A program made the position numbers and the translations under genes. Under the pieces are notes generated by a model that was not told the origin of the DNA, ran no database searches, and worked only from the letters and a program-made list of their open reading frames with translations. Source: Salipaludibacillus sp. LMS25 (lineage in GTDB: Bacteria; Bacillota; Bacilli; Bacillales; Salisediminibacteriaceae). From it: a stretch of DNA of 64,000 nucleotides. Each line of letters begins with the position of its first letter. Within the stretch, counting starts at the first letter, position 1. This document shows positions 8,729 to 18,294 of the stretch, in pieces. The stretch is from NCBI RefSeq assembly GCF_024362805.1, contig NZ_CP093299.1:3752001-3816000 (forward strand). Direction: 5' to 3'.

Positions 8729-8755
8729 TTATATTCATACTATTCTCCTTTTTCC
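8720..8755 (+). terminator. Terminator upstream of holA
   Basis: A perfect 10-bp stem (GGAGAATAGT / ACTATTCTCC) with a 9-nt loop is followed by TTTTT. No known gene ends just upstream, so it implies a separate short transcript, probably carrying the 8663-8728 micro-ORF. Confidence 0.85.
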
Positions 8756-8769
8756 TTTATAAGCCCTTA

Positions 8770-8778
8770 TGGTAAAAT
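8770..8778 (+). promoter_or_regulatory. Extended -10 promoter for holA
   Basis: TGG-TAAAAT forms a TGnTAAAAT extended -10 element 30 nt before the holA start codon. No good -35 is visible, as is common for extended -10 promoters. Confidence 0.5.
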
Positions 8779-8808
8779 ACACATGACAATAAGGGAAGGG
8801 GTTTGACT

Positions 8809-9843
8809 ATGTCATATGTGGATGTATTAAAAGAAATTAATAAAGGAAATCTTTCCCCGCTTTATTTATTATACGGTTCTGAAACCTATCTCATTGAAGA
8901 TATTTTGCAACGGATTATTTCTGCCACCCTCTCACGTGAGGAACAGGAATTTAATTTATCTAAATTTGATATGCAGGAACATGCGGTAGAAATAGCTATA
9001 GAAGAAGCCTATACTTACCCGTTTATGGGTGGAAAACGGGTTGTGATTGTCAAAAATGCTTACTTTTTGTCGGGACAGCAAACGAAAGAAAAAGTGGAAC
9101 ATGATATTAAAAAGTTACAATTATACATTGATAAACCTTCTCTGGAAACAATTTTTATTCTTATTGCTCCTTATGAAAAGTTAGACGAAAGAAAAAAACT
9201 CGTCAAATCGCTTAAGAAGCAAGGGGTGATCATGGAAGGGAAGCCTTTAGAAGAAAAGGACTTACGTCATTGGATTGGAAATAGGAGTGAAGAGTTTGGT
9301 GTGACATTCGATTCAGAGGCTCAAGGAGCACTTCTTGCTTTAACTGGTGCCAATTTAATGATTATGGCATCCGAAGTAAAAAAATTAGCGCTTCACGTGG
9401 GGGAAGGGGCAACTGTTCAACAACATCATGTGGAAAGTCTTGTGGCTAGATCTCTTGAACAAGACATTTTTGCACTCGTTGATAACGTCGTAAAGTCAAA
9501 TGTGCCACGCGCTCTTAAAATATATAAAGATTTATTAAAACAAAAGGAAGCCCCTTTAAAAATAGTAGCACTTATGGTGCGACAATTTCGTATTTTATAT
9601 CAAGTTAAACAGCTTGTTAGCCAAGGTTATGGAGAAAAAATGATTGCTTCCCAATTGAAATTACACCCGTATGTTGTTAAATTAGCTGGGAGACAAGTTA
9701 AGAAATTTGATGATAGCCAATTACTAATGCTCATTGATCAACTCGCTGAACTTGATTATCGGATTAAAACAGGGCAAGTGCACGATGAATTAGGGGTAGA
9801 ACTCTTTTTACTTAAAAGACAACCGAGTAATCTATCCGTATAA
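8809..9843 (+). CDS. holA: DNA polymerase III delta subunit
   Basis: HolA (YqeN) is the delta subunit of the clamp loader, which opens the beta sliding clamp at primer-template junctions. The 344-residue protein has the N-terminal LYLLYGSETYLIED region typical of delta, a non-consensus P-loop-like segment without an ATPase site, and a C-terminal helical collar domain. I chose ATG 8809, 7-8 nt after AAGGGAAGGGG. The in-frame TTG at 8803 abuts that sequence. It is monocistronic here, with a terminator shared with the convergent rpsT. Confidence 0.94.
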   Translation: MSYVDVLKEINKGNLSPLYLLYGSETYLIEDILQRIISATLSREEQEFNLSKFDMQEHAVEIAIEEAYTYPFMGGKRVVIVKNAYFLSGQQTKEKVEHDIKKLQLYIDKPSLETIFILIAPYEKLDERKKLVKSLKKQGVIMEGKPLEEKDLRHWIGNRSEEFGVTFDSEAQGALLALTGANLMIMASEVKKLALHVGEGATVQQHHVESLVARSLEQDIFALVDNVVKSNVPRALKIYKDLLKQKEAPLKIVALMVRQFRILYQVKQLVSQGYGEKMIASQLKLHPYVVKLAGRQVKKFDDSQLLMLIDQLAELDYRIKTGQVHDELGVELFLLKRQPSNLSV

Positions 9844-9964
9844 TTCATTTAAAAGTTGTCAAAAAGGAATTCATTTTTCACGGAGTATTAAGTGAGCTTT
9901 ATCTTCTACGGCGCATATCCTGACTATTAATAAGTTGGTATGCCCTACTTACAATTGACAAAAT

Positions 9965-10003
9965 AAAAAGGCATATCACTAAAATGAGTGAATGCCTTTT
10001 TTT
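9965..10003. terminator. Bidirectional terminator between holA and rpsT
   Basis: The hairpin AAAAGGCAT ... ATGCCTTTT, with an inner CACT/AGTG pair, is flanked by A and T runs. It lies between two convergent genes and ends 1 nt before the rpsT stop codon. Confidence 0.88.
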
Positions 10004-10004
10004 G

Positions 10005-10271
10005 TTATGCAGAAATTTCGTTTAAACGTTGTTGTAACCGTGATTTTTGACGGTTAGCTGCGTTTTTATGGAAAAGACCTCTATTTGCTGCTTTATCAAG
10101 CTTCTTTGTAGCAACAAGGAATGCTGCTTTAGCACCCTCAACGTCTTTTTCTTCAGCTTTTGCATTAAAGACTTTGATTGATCTGCGTAAGTCTGATTTA
10201 AATGCAGCATTCTGGGCACGGCGTTTTTCATTCGTCCGTCCGCGTTTGATAGCAGATTTAATGTTTGCCAT
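10005..10271 (-). CDS. rpsT: 30S ribosomal protein S20
   Basis: Ribosomal protein S20 is a basic helical protein that binds 16S rRNA early in 30S assembly. The 88-residue product begins [20 protein letters not shown] and has the usual lysine/arginine-rich composition. ATG 10271 has GGGAGGTG six bases upstream. The apparent longer start (GTG 10280) overlaps this Shine-Dalgarno and is not real. It is monocistronic, convergent with holA and divergent from gpr, as in B. subtilis. Confidence 0.97.
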   Translation of the reverse strand: MANIKSAIKRGRTNEKRRAQNAAFKSDLRRSIKVFNAKAEEKDVEGAKAAFLVATKKLDKAANRGLFHKNAANRQKSRLQQRLNEISA

Positions 10272-10329
10272 CTGTTTCACCTCCCCAATGCAATCGTAAT
10301 AACCTTTCCTTTTGCGTGCAACACTAAGG

Positions 10330-10358
10330 ATTGTACCAAAACGCTATTTAAAATGCAA
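10330..10358 (-). promoter_or_regulatory. Sigma-A promoter of rpsT
   Basis: On the minus strand TTGCAT (10358-10353), a 17-bp spacer and TACAAT (10335-10330) preceded by TGG form a good sigma-A promoter with an extended -10. The predicted leader is about 50 nt. Confidence 0.75.
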
Positions 10359-10409
10359 TAACATTTTCCAAACAGATCATACTTTAATAATGAAAAGGGA
10401 GGCGATAGG

Positions 10410-11507
10410 ATGGATAAGATTGATTTATCAGACTATCAAGTAAGAACAGATTTGGCGGTTGAAGCACATTCGCTCGCCCGCGAACAGACGGAAACGACAG
10501 TTGAAGATGGTGTGAAGCTAGACGAGAGAGATCATGACGGGGTAGCGATTACACATGTGACCATCGACGACAGGGCAGCAGAAAGGTTAGGCAAAAAAGC
10601 TGGTCATTATTTAACGTTACAAATTGATGGAATTAGGCAAAAAGATACGGCATTACAAGCACAAGCAGAAAAAGTGTTCGCTAAAGAATTCGATCGTTTC
10701 CTTACGTCTGTTGGAATTGATCGCGAGGCCACTTGCTTGGTAGTCGGTTTAGGGAATTGGAATGTAACGCCAGATGCTTTAGGACCACTAGTGACGGAAA
10801 ACCTTCTTATCACAAAACATTTATTTGAGCTACAACCCGAAAATGTCCAAGATGGGTTCAGAGCTGTAAGTGCAATTTCACCTGGTGTGATGGGGCTTAC
10901 AGGAATTGAAACAAGTGACATCATTTTTGGGGTGGTAGAAAAAGTAAAACCTGATTTTATTATTGCAATAGATGCTTTGGCTGCCAGATCTATCGAACGC
11001 GTCAATACGACGATACAAATATCTGATACAGGTATCCACCCTGGTTCTGGTGTAGGAAACAAACGGAAAGAAATCTCAAGAGAGGTATTGGGGATACCTG
11101 TCATCGCTATTGGTGTTCCCACCGTTGTAGATGCTGTTTCAATTACGAGTGATACGATAGATTATCTTCTAAAACACTTTGGCAGAGAAAAAATAGAAGG
11201 GCAATCTCCAAAGCGAGCACTAGCACCAGCCGGCATGACGTTTGGTGAGAAAAAGAAGCTAACAGAAGAGGATATGCCAAGTGATAAAGAACGAAATATG
11301 TATTTAGGAATCGTCGGGGGACTTGATGAAGATGAAAAACGCCAACTAATTCACGAAGTACTGTCACCACTCGGTCACAACTTAATGGTTACTCCTAAAG
11401 AAGTGGATGAATTCATTGAAGATATGGCCAATCTTTTAGCCCAAGGAATTAATACAGCTTTGCACTCTGATGTGACGGATGAAAACTCAGGAGCATATAC
11501 ACATTAG
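10410..11507 (+). CDS. gpr: Germination protease GPR
   Basis: GPR is the spore endopeptidase that degrades small acid-soluble spore proteins at germination. The 365-residue zymogen begins with a short propeptide and the conserved [12 protein letters not shown] region (around residue 9-20), near where autoprocessing is known in Bacillus. The core with [14 protein letters not shown] and [12 protein letters not shown] is typical. RBS is AAAGGGAGGCGATAGG. Expression in the forespore by sigma-F/G is expected. A loose match to a sigma-G -10 (CATACTT, 10378-10384) is too weak to list separately. Confidence 0.96.
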   Translation: MDKIDLSDYQVRTDLAVEAHSLAREQTETTVEDGVKLDERDHDGVAITHVTIDDRAAERLGKKAGHYLTLQIDGIRQKDTALQAQAEKVFAKEFDRFLTSVGIDREATCLVVGLGNWNVTPDALGPLVTENLLITKHLFELQPENVQDGFRAVSAISPGVMGLTGIETSDIIFGVVEKVKPDFIIAIDALAARSIERVNTTIQISDTGIHPGSGVGNKRKEISREVLGIPVIAIGVPTVVDAVSITSDTIDYLLKHFGREKIEGQSPKRALAPAGMTFGEKKKLTEEDMPSDKERNMYLGIVGGLDEDEKRQLIHEVLSPLGHNLMVTPKEVDEFIEDMANLLAQGINTALHSDVTDENSGAYTH

Positions 11508-11518
11508 ATTAGTTCTAA

Positions 11519-11569
11519 ACCCTCTTTTTCAGCATAAGAATAACGTATGGACAAGCTGAAAGAGAGGGT
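11519..11569 (+). promoter_or_regulatory. Hairpin covering the spoIIP ribosome binding site
   Basis: ACCCTCTTTTTCAGC (11519-11533) pairs with GCTGAAAGAGAGGGT (11555-11569) over 15 positions with one G-U pair and a 21-nt loop. The right arm contains the spoIIP Shine-Dalgarno AGAGAGGG, 6-8 nt before ATG 11576. It may terminate gpr transcripts or block spoIIP translation on readthrough RNA. There is no strong T run after it. Confidence 0.6.
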
Positions 11570-11575
11570 GATTTT

Positions 11576-12757
11576 ATGAAAAAACATACATATGTAAAAA
11601 GAGCTCGCCCTATTTATCGAAATAGGACAAGCTTAAGCATCAAAAAACTAATGCTAACCACTATAATTGGCATCATGGTTGTATTTTTTATGGCAGCGAC
11701 TTTAACATCATTCGGTCCTGGTTACCATTTGACTTCAGCGTCTGTTAATAATATAAGCAATAACTTATCAGTTGAAACACTTGTTTATGCTTTAGGAAAT
11801 GAAAATCGCTATTTTCAGCAAACATTACCAGAAGAGTACGAATCATTTTCCCTAACCCCACTTATGTTGCAAATAACTACAAATATTAATACGGAAGATC
11901 CACGAAGCTTGCTAGGAAGAGAGTTGCCTGGCTTCTCTTTATTTGATGGTCGAATTTTGACAGCGGGTGAGGGTGTAGATTACACATCAATGCCTATTGA
12001 ATCTGCACCTCCTATGGAAGTATTGCTAGCAGAGAGAGAGGCGTCTACTGAACGATTAGAAGAAATGGCTGATTTAAAAGAATCCGTAGCGGAAACTGAT
12101 AACATAGATGACTTACCAGTGACAGTTCATATTATTCATACTCATAACAGAGAATCTTATTTACCTGAATTACAAAATACATCGGATCCTTTTCACGAGA
12201 GTGTGAATATTACATTAGCGGGTGAACGGCTTGGAATCGAATTAGCCAAACATGGCATTAGAGCAGAGGTTGATACGACGGATATAGGTGCAGAGCTAAA
12301 TGAACGAAGTTGGAGGTTTAGCCAATCATATGAAATATCTAGAGAAATCATGGAAGAAGCGAAGCAGGAAAATGAACATATTAAATTTTATTTCGATCTC
12401 CACAGAGATTCCCAGTCAAGGGAACACACTACTGTGGAGCTAAATGGAGAAACGTATGCTCAAGCATTATTCGTCATAGGTGAAAATAATCCAGATTACG
12501 AAAAAAATAAGGCGCTTGCGAATAAATTACATGAAAGGCTTCAGGAAGATTATTATGGGTTAAGCCGCGGAATTTTTGCCCCTCCTGTAAGTGAAGGTAG
12601 TCGGAATGGTGTATACAATCAGGATTTATCTGAAAATGCGTTGCTTGTAGAGTTTGGCGGGGTAGAAAATTCTCTTGAGGAAGTTTATCGAACGGTTGAA
12701 GTGTTTGCGGAAGTGTTTAGTGATTTCTATTGGGAACAGGAAGATAGTCAGGAATGA
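11576..12757 (+). CDS. spoIIP: Stage II sporulation protein P
   Basis: SpoIIP is a membrane-anchored amidase/endopeptidase that works with SpoIID and SpoIIM to thin septal peptidoglycan and drive engulfment. The 393-residue protein has a basic N-terminus and one transmembrane segment (about 24-45). Its C-terminal catalytic domain carries HIIHTHNRESYLP and FYFDLHRDSQ, with the expected zinc-ligand histidines and a downstream LLVEFGGVEN glutamate. It follows gpr by 68 nt, as in B. subtilis, and yqxA follows closely. Confidence 0.95.
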   Translation: MKKHTYVKRARPIYRNRTSLSIKKLMLTTIIGIMVVFFMAATLTSFGPGYHLTSASVNNISNNLSVETLVYALGNENRYFQQTLPEEYESFSLTPLMLQITTNINTEDPRSLLGRELPGFSLFDGRILTAGEGVDYTSMPIESAPPMEVLLAEREASTERLEEMADLKESVAETDNIDDLPVTVHIIHTHNRESYLPELQNTSDPFHESVNITLAGERLGIELAKHGIRAEVDTTDIGAELNERSWRFSQSYEISREIMEEAKQENEHIKFYFDLHRDSQSREHTTVELNGETYAQALFVIGENNPDYEKNKALANKLHERLQEDYYGLSRGIFAPPVSEGSRNGVYNQDLSENALLVEFGGVENSLEEVYRTVEVFAEVFSDFYWEQEDSQE

Positions 12758-12778
12758 TTATAGGAGGTGAGGGGGACA

Positions 12779-13183
12779 ATGGCGCATTTAACTTTTAGAG
12801 CAGGATTATTAATTTCCATTCTGATGTTTGGATTTATATTAGGCATTTTGTATTCAGACAATAGTACGTCTGTATCAGATCTTCGTTTTAATACGAAGGA
12901 AGTAGAAGAGGAAGAGGCCAAAATGCGTTATCGACTTAAAGAAGCGGACAGTAATTTCATCGATATGGAAGATGATGATGGACTTGTCATTTATCATGGG
13001 GGTGATATAGCCTTACATGAGAATCATTCTGAGGAGATTGGGGCGTATAAAGTTAAAGAGTATGATGGGGGAGCATTCCGTGAAGATGAGCCACCCCCTT
13101 TATTTACAGAACTAGGCGTAAAAACAGCTAATGCTTTTGAACAGGCGTTTAGTCGTATGTTTTCTGTTTTTGATAGTCAATAA
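12779..13183 (+). CDS. yqxA: YqxA family protein
   Basis: A 134-residue protein with an N-terminal membrane segment (about 7-27) and a hydrophilic acidic remainder. Position between spoIIP and lepA matches YqxA of B. subtilis. Function is unknown. Linkage to spoIIP suggests it may be sporulation-related, which is inference. ATG 12779 is preferred; the in-frame GTG 12767 overlaps the AGGAGGTGAGGGGG Shine-Dalgarno region. Confidence 0.8.
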   Translation: MAHLTFRAGLLISILMFGFILGILYSDNSTSVSDLRFNTKEVEEEEAKMRYRLKEADSNFIDMEDDDGLVIYHGGDIALHENHSEEIGAYKVKEYDGGAFREDEPPPLFTELGVKTANAFEQAFSRMFSVFDSQ

Positions 13184-13326
13184 TAACAACATGATAAAAA
13201 CATCACTTTACCTGGATATTGTTTGAAGATATAGAGATATTGAAAGTTATATTTGAACGTAGCGTATCATTCTTGCTATAATATAAAATAGTGTATTTGA
13301 CGGAGTATTGTAGGAGTGATAGTGAC

Positions 13327-15153
13327 ATGAAGCCTGAAGAACGTATTAAAAGACGGGATAAGATCCGTAATTTTTCTATAATTGCACATATCGACCATGG
13401 AAAATCAACCTTGGCTGATCGGATTTTAGAGAAAACGAGTGCCCTAACACAGCGGGAAATGAAAGATCAAATGCTCGACGCGATGGACCTTGAACGTGAA
13501 CGAGGGATTACAATTAAATTAAACGCTGTGCAATTAACTTATAAAGCGAAAGATGGCGTAGACTATATTTTTCATTTGATTGATACACCAGGACATGTGG
13601 ATTTTGCGTATGAAGTATCCCGAAGTCTTGCAGCTTGTGAAGGTGCCCTGCTTATTGTGGATGCAGCTCAAGGGATTGAGGCTCAAACGTTAGCTAATGT
13701 GTATTTAGCTCTTGATAATGACTTGGAAATACTGCCTGTCATTAATAAAATTGATTTGCCAAGTGCTGAACCTGAGCGGGTTAAGCAAGAAGTAGAAGAT
13801 GTGATTGGTTTGCCGATGGATGACTGTTTGTTAGCCTCTGCTAAAAATGGAATTGGGATTGATGACATTTTAGAATCCATTGTTAAAAATGTGCCTGCAC
13901 CATCTGGCGATCCTGAAGCACCACTAAAGGCGATGATCTTTGACTCTCTTTATGATCCATATCGTGGTGTAATCGTATATATACGTGTTACGGAGGGAAC
14001 GGTTAAGCCGGGAGAAAAAGTGAAAATGATGGCTACAGGTAAGGAATTTGAAGTACAAGAAATTGGCGTCTTTACGCCTAAACCAGTGGCTCAAGAAGAA
14101 CTGACAGTGGGTGATGTTGGGTTTATGATTGCCTCGATTAAAAATGTCAGTGATAGCCGAGTGGGGGACACAGTAACACATGCAGAAAGACCAACTGCGG
14201 AAGCATTGCCAGGATATCGAAAGCTTAATCCGATGGTTTTTTGCGGTTTGTATCCAGTAGATACAACAGATTATAATGCTCTGCGAGAAGCTCTTGAAAA
14301 ATTAGAGTTAAACGATGCCTCATTGCAGTTTGAAGCTGAGACGTCCCAAGCATTAGGATTTGGCTTTCGATGCGGATTCTTAGGTCTTCTCCATATGGAA
14401 ATCATTCAGGAGCGTATCGAACGGGAATTTAATATTGACCTTATTACGACGGCCCCAAGTGTTGTCTATGAAGTGCTATTAACGGATGGGACGTCCTTGA
14501 GAATTGATAACCCTGCTGACATGCCTGAGGCGCAAAAAGTAGAACACGTTCAAGAGCCGTATGTAAAGGCTGAAGTAATGGTTCCAAACGATTACGTTGG
14601 ATCAGTAATGGAGCTTTGTCAGAAAAAACGAGGCGACTACGTGGATATGAAATATTTGGATGAAAATAGGGTGAACATTATTTATCAATTGCCACTTTCA
14701 GAAATCGTTTACGATTTCTTCGATACGTTAAAATCAAGTACAAAAGGTTATGCGTCTTTTGATTATGAGCTTATTGGTTATAAAGAAAGTAATCTCGTTA
14801 AAATGGATATTCTTCTTAATAGTGAAAAAATTGATGCCTTATCGGTTATCGTTCACCGCGATTCAGCTTATGAACGTGGAAAAAGTATCGTTGAAAAACT
14901 AAAGGAATTAATTCCTCGTCAGCAATTTGAAGTACCAGTTCAAGCGAGTATTGGTCAAAAAATCATTTCAAGATCGACCATTAAGGCAATGAGGAAAAAT
15001 GTTTTAGCAAAATGTTACGGCGGAGATATTTCGCGTAAACGAAAGCTTCTTGAGAAGCAAAAAGAAGGTAAAAAACGAATGAAAAACGTTGGAAACGTGG
15101 AAGTGCCACAAGAAGCCTTTATGTCCGTATTAAGTATGGACGACAATAAGTAA
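13327..15153 (+). CDS. lepA: Elongation factor 4 (LepA)
   Basis: LepA is a translational GTPase acting on the ribosome. The 608-residue protein has the G1 loop AHIDHGKST (20-28), the GITIK switch I region, DTPGHVDF (G3) and NKIDLP (G4), then EF-G-like domains and the LepA-specific C-terminal domain ending in lysine-rich [17 protein letters not shown] chose ATG 13327: the product then starts [19 protein letters not shown] as in the family, with TAGGAG upstream. The longer ORF from 13291 adds unrelated residues. Confidence 0.97.
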   Translation: MKPEERIKRRDKIRNFSIIAHIDHGKSTLADRILEKTSALTQREMKDQMLDAMDLERERGITIKLNAVQLTYKAKDGVDYIFHLIDTPGHVDFAYEVSRSLAACEGALLIVDAAQGIEAQTLANVYLALDNDLEILPVINKIDLPSAEPERVKQEVEDVIGLPMDDCLLASAKNGIGIDDILESIVKNVPAPSGDPEAPLKAMIFDSLYDPYRGVIVYIRVTEGTVKPGEKVKMMATGKEFEVQEIGVFTPKPVAQEELTVGDVGFMIASIKNVSDSRVGDTVTHAERPTAEALPGYRKLNPMVFCGLYPVDTTDYNALREALEKLELNDASLQFEAETSQALGFGFRCGFLGLLHMEIIQERIEREFNIDLITTAPSVVYEVLLTDGTSLRIDNPADMPEAQKVEHVQEPYVKAEVMVPNDYVGSVMELCQKKRGDYVDMKYLDENRVNIIYQLPLSEIVYDFFDTLKSSTKGYASFDYELIGYKESNLVKMDILLNSEKIDALSVIVHRDSAYERGKSIVEKLKELIPRQQFEVPVQASIGQKIISRSTIKAMRKNVLAKCYGGDISRKRKLLEKQKEGKKRMKNVGNVEVPQEAFMSVLSMDDNK

Positions 15154-15164
15154 TTTATGGTGAC

Positions 15165-15190
15165 AGACCGCAGAAATGCTGCGGTCTTTT
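15165..15190 (+). terminator. Terminator after lepA
   Basis: GACCGCAG and CTGCGGTC form an 8-bp GC-rich stem followed by TTTT, 12 nt past the lepA stop. hemW lies 60 nt further on. Confidence 0.8.
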
Positions 15191-15253
15191 CCCATTAATC
15201 GTTACACGAGTGGGAAACGCATGAGGTTAAATTATCGAAGAGAGGTGTGGGAC

Positions 15254-16396
15254 ATGCCGCAATCACTTTATGTTCATGTTCCTTTTTGTGAACAAATCTG
15301 TCATTATTGTGACTTTAATAAGTTCTTTTTAAAGAATCAACCCATTGAAGAATACCTTGAGATGTGTGAGCGTGAAATATTGCAAACAGTTGAAGCTTTT
15401 CCTCCTGAAGAGGAGTTATCGACCATTTATATTGGTGGGGGAACCCCTACGGCTCTTACGACAACCCAATTACAACATTTACTCACGTCAATTAAAAGTT
15501 ACTTCCCCATTCATGATAAGGTTGAATGGACAGTGGAGGTCAATCCAGGAAGTGCCGATGAAGAAAAGCTGTCGATGATGCATGAGTTAGGGGTAAATAG
15601 ACTAAGTATTGGTGCTCAAACATTTGATCCTCATTTATTAAAAGCAATCAATCGAGATCATGAACCGGAAGATGTAGCTAAAACTGTGGCGTTAAGTAAA
15701 AAGGCAGGCATTAACAATTTATCCATCGATATGATGTTTGGCTTACCCGGTCAATCGTTCGATCAATGGCAGGAATCGTTAGAAGAGGTATGCCAGCTCC
15801 CTATTACGCATATTAGTGCGTATTCATTAAAGATTGAAGAAAAAACAGTGTTTTATCAGTTAATGAGAAAGGGTAAATTGTCTTTGCCTGGTGAAGAAAT
15901 AGAAGCAAACATGTACGAGTATATGCTGGACATGCTTGATCGAAACGGATTCAATCATTATGAGATAAGTAATTTTGCTAAGTCATCTTATTACAGTAAC
16001 CATAACCTGACTTATTGGAATAATAACGAATACTATGGTATTGGAGCAGGTGCTCATAGCTATGTGGAAGGGGTAAGACGAGCTAATCATGGCCCATTGC
16101 CGAAATATATGAAGGCGATTAAAGAAAAGAAATTACCCTACTTTGAAGAAAATCATGTGTCTCTGAAAGAACAAATGGAAGAACAGATGTTCATGGGTCT
16201 TCGTAAATTGATCGGTATTTCATTTGATACTTTTAAGGCGCGCTTTGGAAAAGATCTCTATGAGGTTTTTCCAGAAGCAGTGACAGACTTAATTAACAGA
16301 GGATTGCTAATAGAGACAAGGACACATTTAAAATTGTCAAAAAAAGGTCTGCTTCTCGGGAATGAAGTATTTGAACAATTTTTGTTAAATGATTAA
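15254..16396 (+). CDS. hemW: HemW, radical-SAM heme chaperone-like protein
   Basis: A 380-residue radical SAM protein of the HemN/HemW family. The cluster motif is C12-x3-C16-x2-C19 (CEQICHYCDF). HemW binds heme and is thought to deliver it to target proteins; it lacks the extra residues of true coproporphyrinogen dehydrogenase, but older annotation calls it HemN. The GGGTPT and SIDMMFGLPGQ motifs fit the family. I chose ATG 15254 because it puts MPQSLYVHVPFC at the N-terminus, behind AGAGAGGTGTGGGAC. Location between lepA and hrcA is conserved. Confidence 0.93.
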   Translation: MPQSLYVHVPFCEQICHYCDFNKFFLKNQPIEEYLEMCEREILQTVEAFPPEEELSTIYIGGGTPTALTTTQLQHLLTSIKSYFPIHDKVEWTVEVNPGSADEEKLSMMHELGVNRLSIGAQTFDPHLLKAINRDHEPEDVAKTVALSKKAGINNLSIDMMFGLPGQSFDQWQESLEEVCQLPITHISAYSLKIEEKTVFYQLMRKGKLSLPGEEIEANMYEYMLDMLDRNGFNHYEISNFAKSSYYSNHNLTYWNNNEYYGIGAGAHSYVEGVRRANHGPLPKYMKAIKEKKLPYFEENHVSLKEQMEEQMFMGLRKLIGISFDTFKARFGKDLYEVFPEAVTDLINRGLLIETRTHLKLSKKGLLLGNEVFEQFLLND

Positions 16397-16510
16397 GAGT
16401 TGACGCCCTTGAAGACGCCTAAATTTTACTGATTTCTTATAATTTTTTTCGTCAGATGAATAATGTCCGTTGACAACTGGAATCCTTCTTTGGTAACTTA
16501 TATTATAGAT

Positions 16511-16537
16511 TTAGCACTCGCACTTGGAGAGTGCTAA
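16511..16537 (+). promoter_or_regulatory. CIRCE operator of the dnaK operon
   Basis: TTAGCACTC (16511-16519), a 9-nt spacer and GAGTGCTAA (16529-16537) match the CIRCE consensus perfectly. It is the binding site of HrcA, 16 nt before the hrcA start codon. TTGACA at 16470 and AT-rich TATATTATAG at 16499 lie upstream, but their spacing does not make a clean promoter, so I do not define one. Confidence 0.97.
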
Positions 16538-16552
16538 CAGGGGGGATTTACT

Positions 16553-17587
16553 ATGTTGACAGAACGTCAGTTAATGATCCTTAAAGCGATTGTAAATGAC
16601 TACATTACAAATGCTGAACCTGTGGGATCGAGAAGTGTGTCAAAGCGGGATGATATAAACTATAGTCCTGCTACCATTAGGAATGAAATGTCAGACTTAG
16701 AAGATTTAGGTTTTCTGGAGAAACCACACAGTTCAGCGGGGAGAATCCCTTCACAAAAAGGCTATCGTTATTATGTTGATCATTTATTATCTCCCTCCAA
16801 ACTAAAGAAAAGTGATGTCACAAATATTCAAGCCATGTTGGCAAATAAATTTAGTGAATTTGAACAAGTTGTGGATCAAGCGGCGAAAGTGTTGTCTAAT
16901 TTGACGAGTTACACCTCTATTGTTCTTGGTCCTGAAGTGTTTGAATCCACACTAAAGCAAATTCAACTTATTCCTATTTCTGACAACCAAGCGGTGGCGA
17001 TTATTGTAACAGATACTGGTCATGTAGAAAATCAGACTGTCCATTTCCCAGGTAAGCTCGAAGGAAATGAGCTAGAGAAAGTGGTCAACATATTAAATGA
17101 GCGGCTTCGCGGAGTTCCGTTAGTGGAATTGAAAAGAAGGCTCAACAATGAAATAGCCAGCTTGCTTAAGCAATACGTTAAGCAATATGAAGAAATGGTT
17201 GTGATGCTACACAACGTGTTTAAAAATCATCAAAGTGAGAAAGTTTTCTATGGAGGGAAAACAAACATTTTAGCTCAGCCTGAATTTCATGATGTTGAGC
17301 GAGTGAGAGATATTCTTAATATCTTTGAAGAAGATGCCCTTGTTTCCAAATTGTTCCGATCAGAAGCCCATGGCCTTACCATCAAAATAGGTGAGGAAAA
17401 CCGATTTGCCCCGTTTGATGATTGTACAATTATTACAGCTACGTATTCACTTAATGGGAAATATATGGGAACTGTCGGTTTGCTAGGTCCGACGAGAATG
17501 GAATATTCACGTGTGGTCAGTATTATGGACTATTTATCTAAAGACATGTCGAAACTATTGACAGCGTGGTATAAAGACACAAGATAA
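16553..17587 (+). CDS. hrcA: Heat-inducible transcription repressor HrcA
   Basis: HrcA represses class I heat-shock genes by binding CIRCE; GroEL keeps it active. The 344-residue protein has an N-terminal winged-helix domain (ATIRNEMSDLEDLGFLEKPH, about 42-61, then SSAGRIPS) and a GAF-like core. It is first in its operon and has the CIRCE site just upstream, so it is autoregulated. A short hairpin (CTCCTGC / GCAGGAG, about 17601-17625) lies in the gap before grpE and may affect mRNA processing. Confidence 0.97.
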   Translation: MLTERQLMILKAIVNDYITNAEPVGSRSVSKRDDINYSPATIRNEMSDLEDLGFLEKPHSSAGRIPSQKGYRYYVDHLLSPSKLKKSDVTNIQAMLANKFSEFEQVVDQAAKVLSNLTSYTSIVLGPEVFESTLKQIQLIPISDNQAVAIIVTDTGHVENQTVHFPGKLEGNELEKVVNILNERLRGVPLVELKRRLNNEIASLLKQYVKQYEEMVVMLHNVFKNHQSEKVFYGGKTNILAQPEFHDVERVRDILNIFEEDALVSKLFRSEAHGLTIKIGEENRFAPFDDCTIITATYSLNGKYMGTVGLLGPTRMEYSRVVSIMDYLSKDMSKLLTAWYKDTR

Positions 17588-17659
17588 CTCCCATTTTTAT
17601 CTCCTGCTTGCAAAATCGGCAGGAGGTCATAATGGCGATTTTATAAGGAGGTGAAAGAC

Positions 17660-18262
17660 ATGGAAAACGATGCAAAAAGAAACCATGAAGAAGACATTAT
17701 ATCAGAAGAGACAGGAAATTCATCAGAACAACCATCACCCAAAGAAAAGGATATGGCTTTTACTGAATCAGATAACATTGATGAAGAGGTTCAGCCAGAT
17801 GAAGAAGACACGTCTGATGAAGTGAAAGAATTAGAACGCAAGCTAGCAGATGCCACAAATCGTATGCTGCGAATTCAAGCTGATTATGATAATTTCAGAC
17901 GTCGAACGAAACAAGAAAAAGAATCGGCGGCTAAATATAGATCACAAAATTTGGCTGAAAAGCTGTTGCCAGCACTTGATAATTTCGAACGCGGTATGAT
18001 GATAACGCCGCAGCAAGAGGAAACGAAAAGCTTGTTACAAGGTATGGAAATGGTTTATCGCCAGTTAAAAGACGCACTGGCTGAAGAAGGCATTGAGCCG
18101 ATTGAAACAGTAGGAAAACCATTTGATCCTCATTATCATCAGGCTGTGATGCAAGTTGAAACTGACGAATATGAATCGAATGTGGTGGTAGAAGAAATGC
18201 AAAAAGGCTACCAATTGAAAGATAAAGTGATTAGGCCGGCAATGGTTAAAGTTAACGCCTAA
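17660..18262 (+). CDS. grpE: Nucleotide exchange factor GrpE
   Basis: GrpE releases ADP from DnaK. The 200-residue protein has a long acidic N-terminal region (1-55), a coiled-coil dimerisation helix (about 57-115) with [14 protein letters not shown], and the C-terminal beta domain ending with [17 protein letters not shown] 17660 follows AAGGAGGTGAAAGAC; the in-frame GTG 17651 lies in the Shine-Dalgarno. Second gene of the hrcA operon. Confidence 0.96.
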   Translation: MENDAKRNHEEDIISEETGNSSEQPSPKEKDMAFTESDNIDEEVQPDEEDTSDEVKELERKLADATNRMLRIQADYDNFRRRTKQEKESAAKYRSQNLAEKLLPALDNFERGMMITPQQEETKSLLQGMEMVYRQLKDALAEEGIEPIETVGKPFDPHYHQAVMQVETDEYESNVVVEEMQKGYQLKDKVIRPAMVKVNA

Positions 18263-18294
18263 CTACATAACGTAAAGAATAGGAGGAAATGAAT

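Noticed and set aside
10354..10384. A sigma-F/G promoter for gpr
   Set aside because: CATACTT resembles a -10 but the -35 (GCAATA) has an extra base; too weak to list as a feature.
10607..11122. A 171-codon ORF antisense to gpr
   Set aside because: It lies wholly opposite gpr, is serine/threonine-rich as antisense frames of such genes are, and has no start signal.
16470..16506. A sigma-A promoter for hrcA using TTGACA and TATTAT
   Set aside because: The spacing is 25 bp, too long, and alternative -10 hexamers match poorly.
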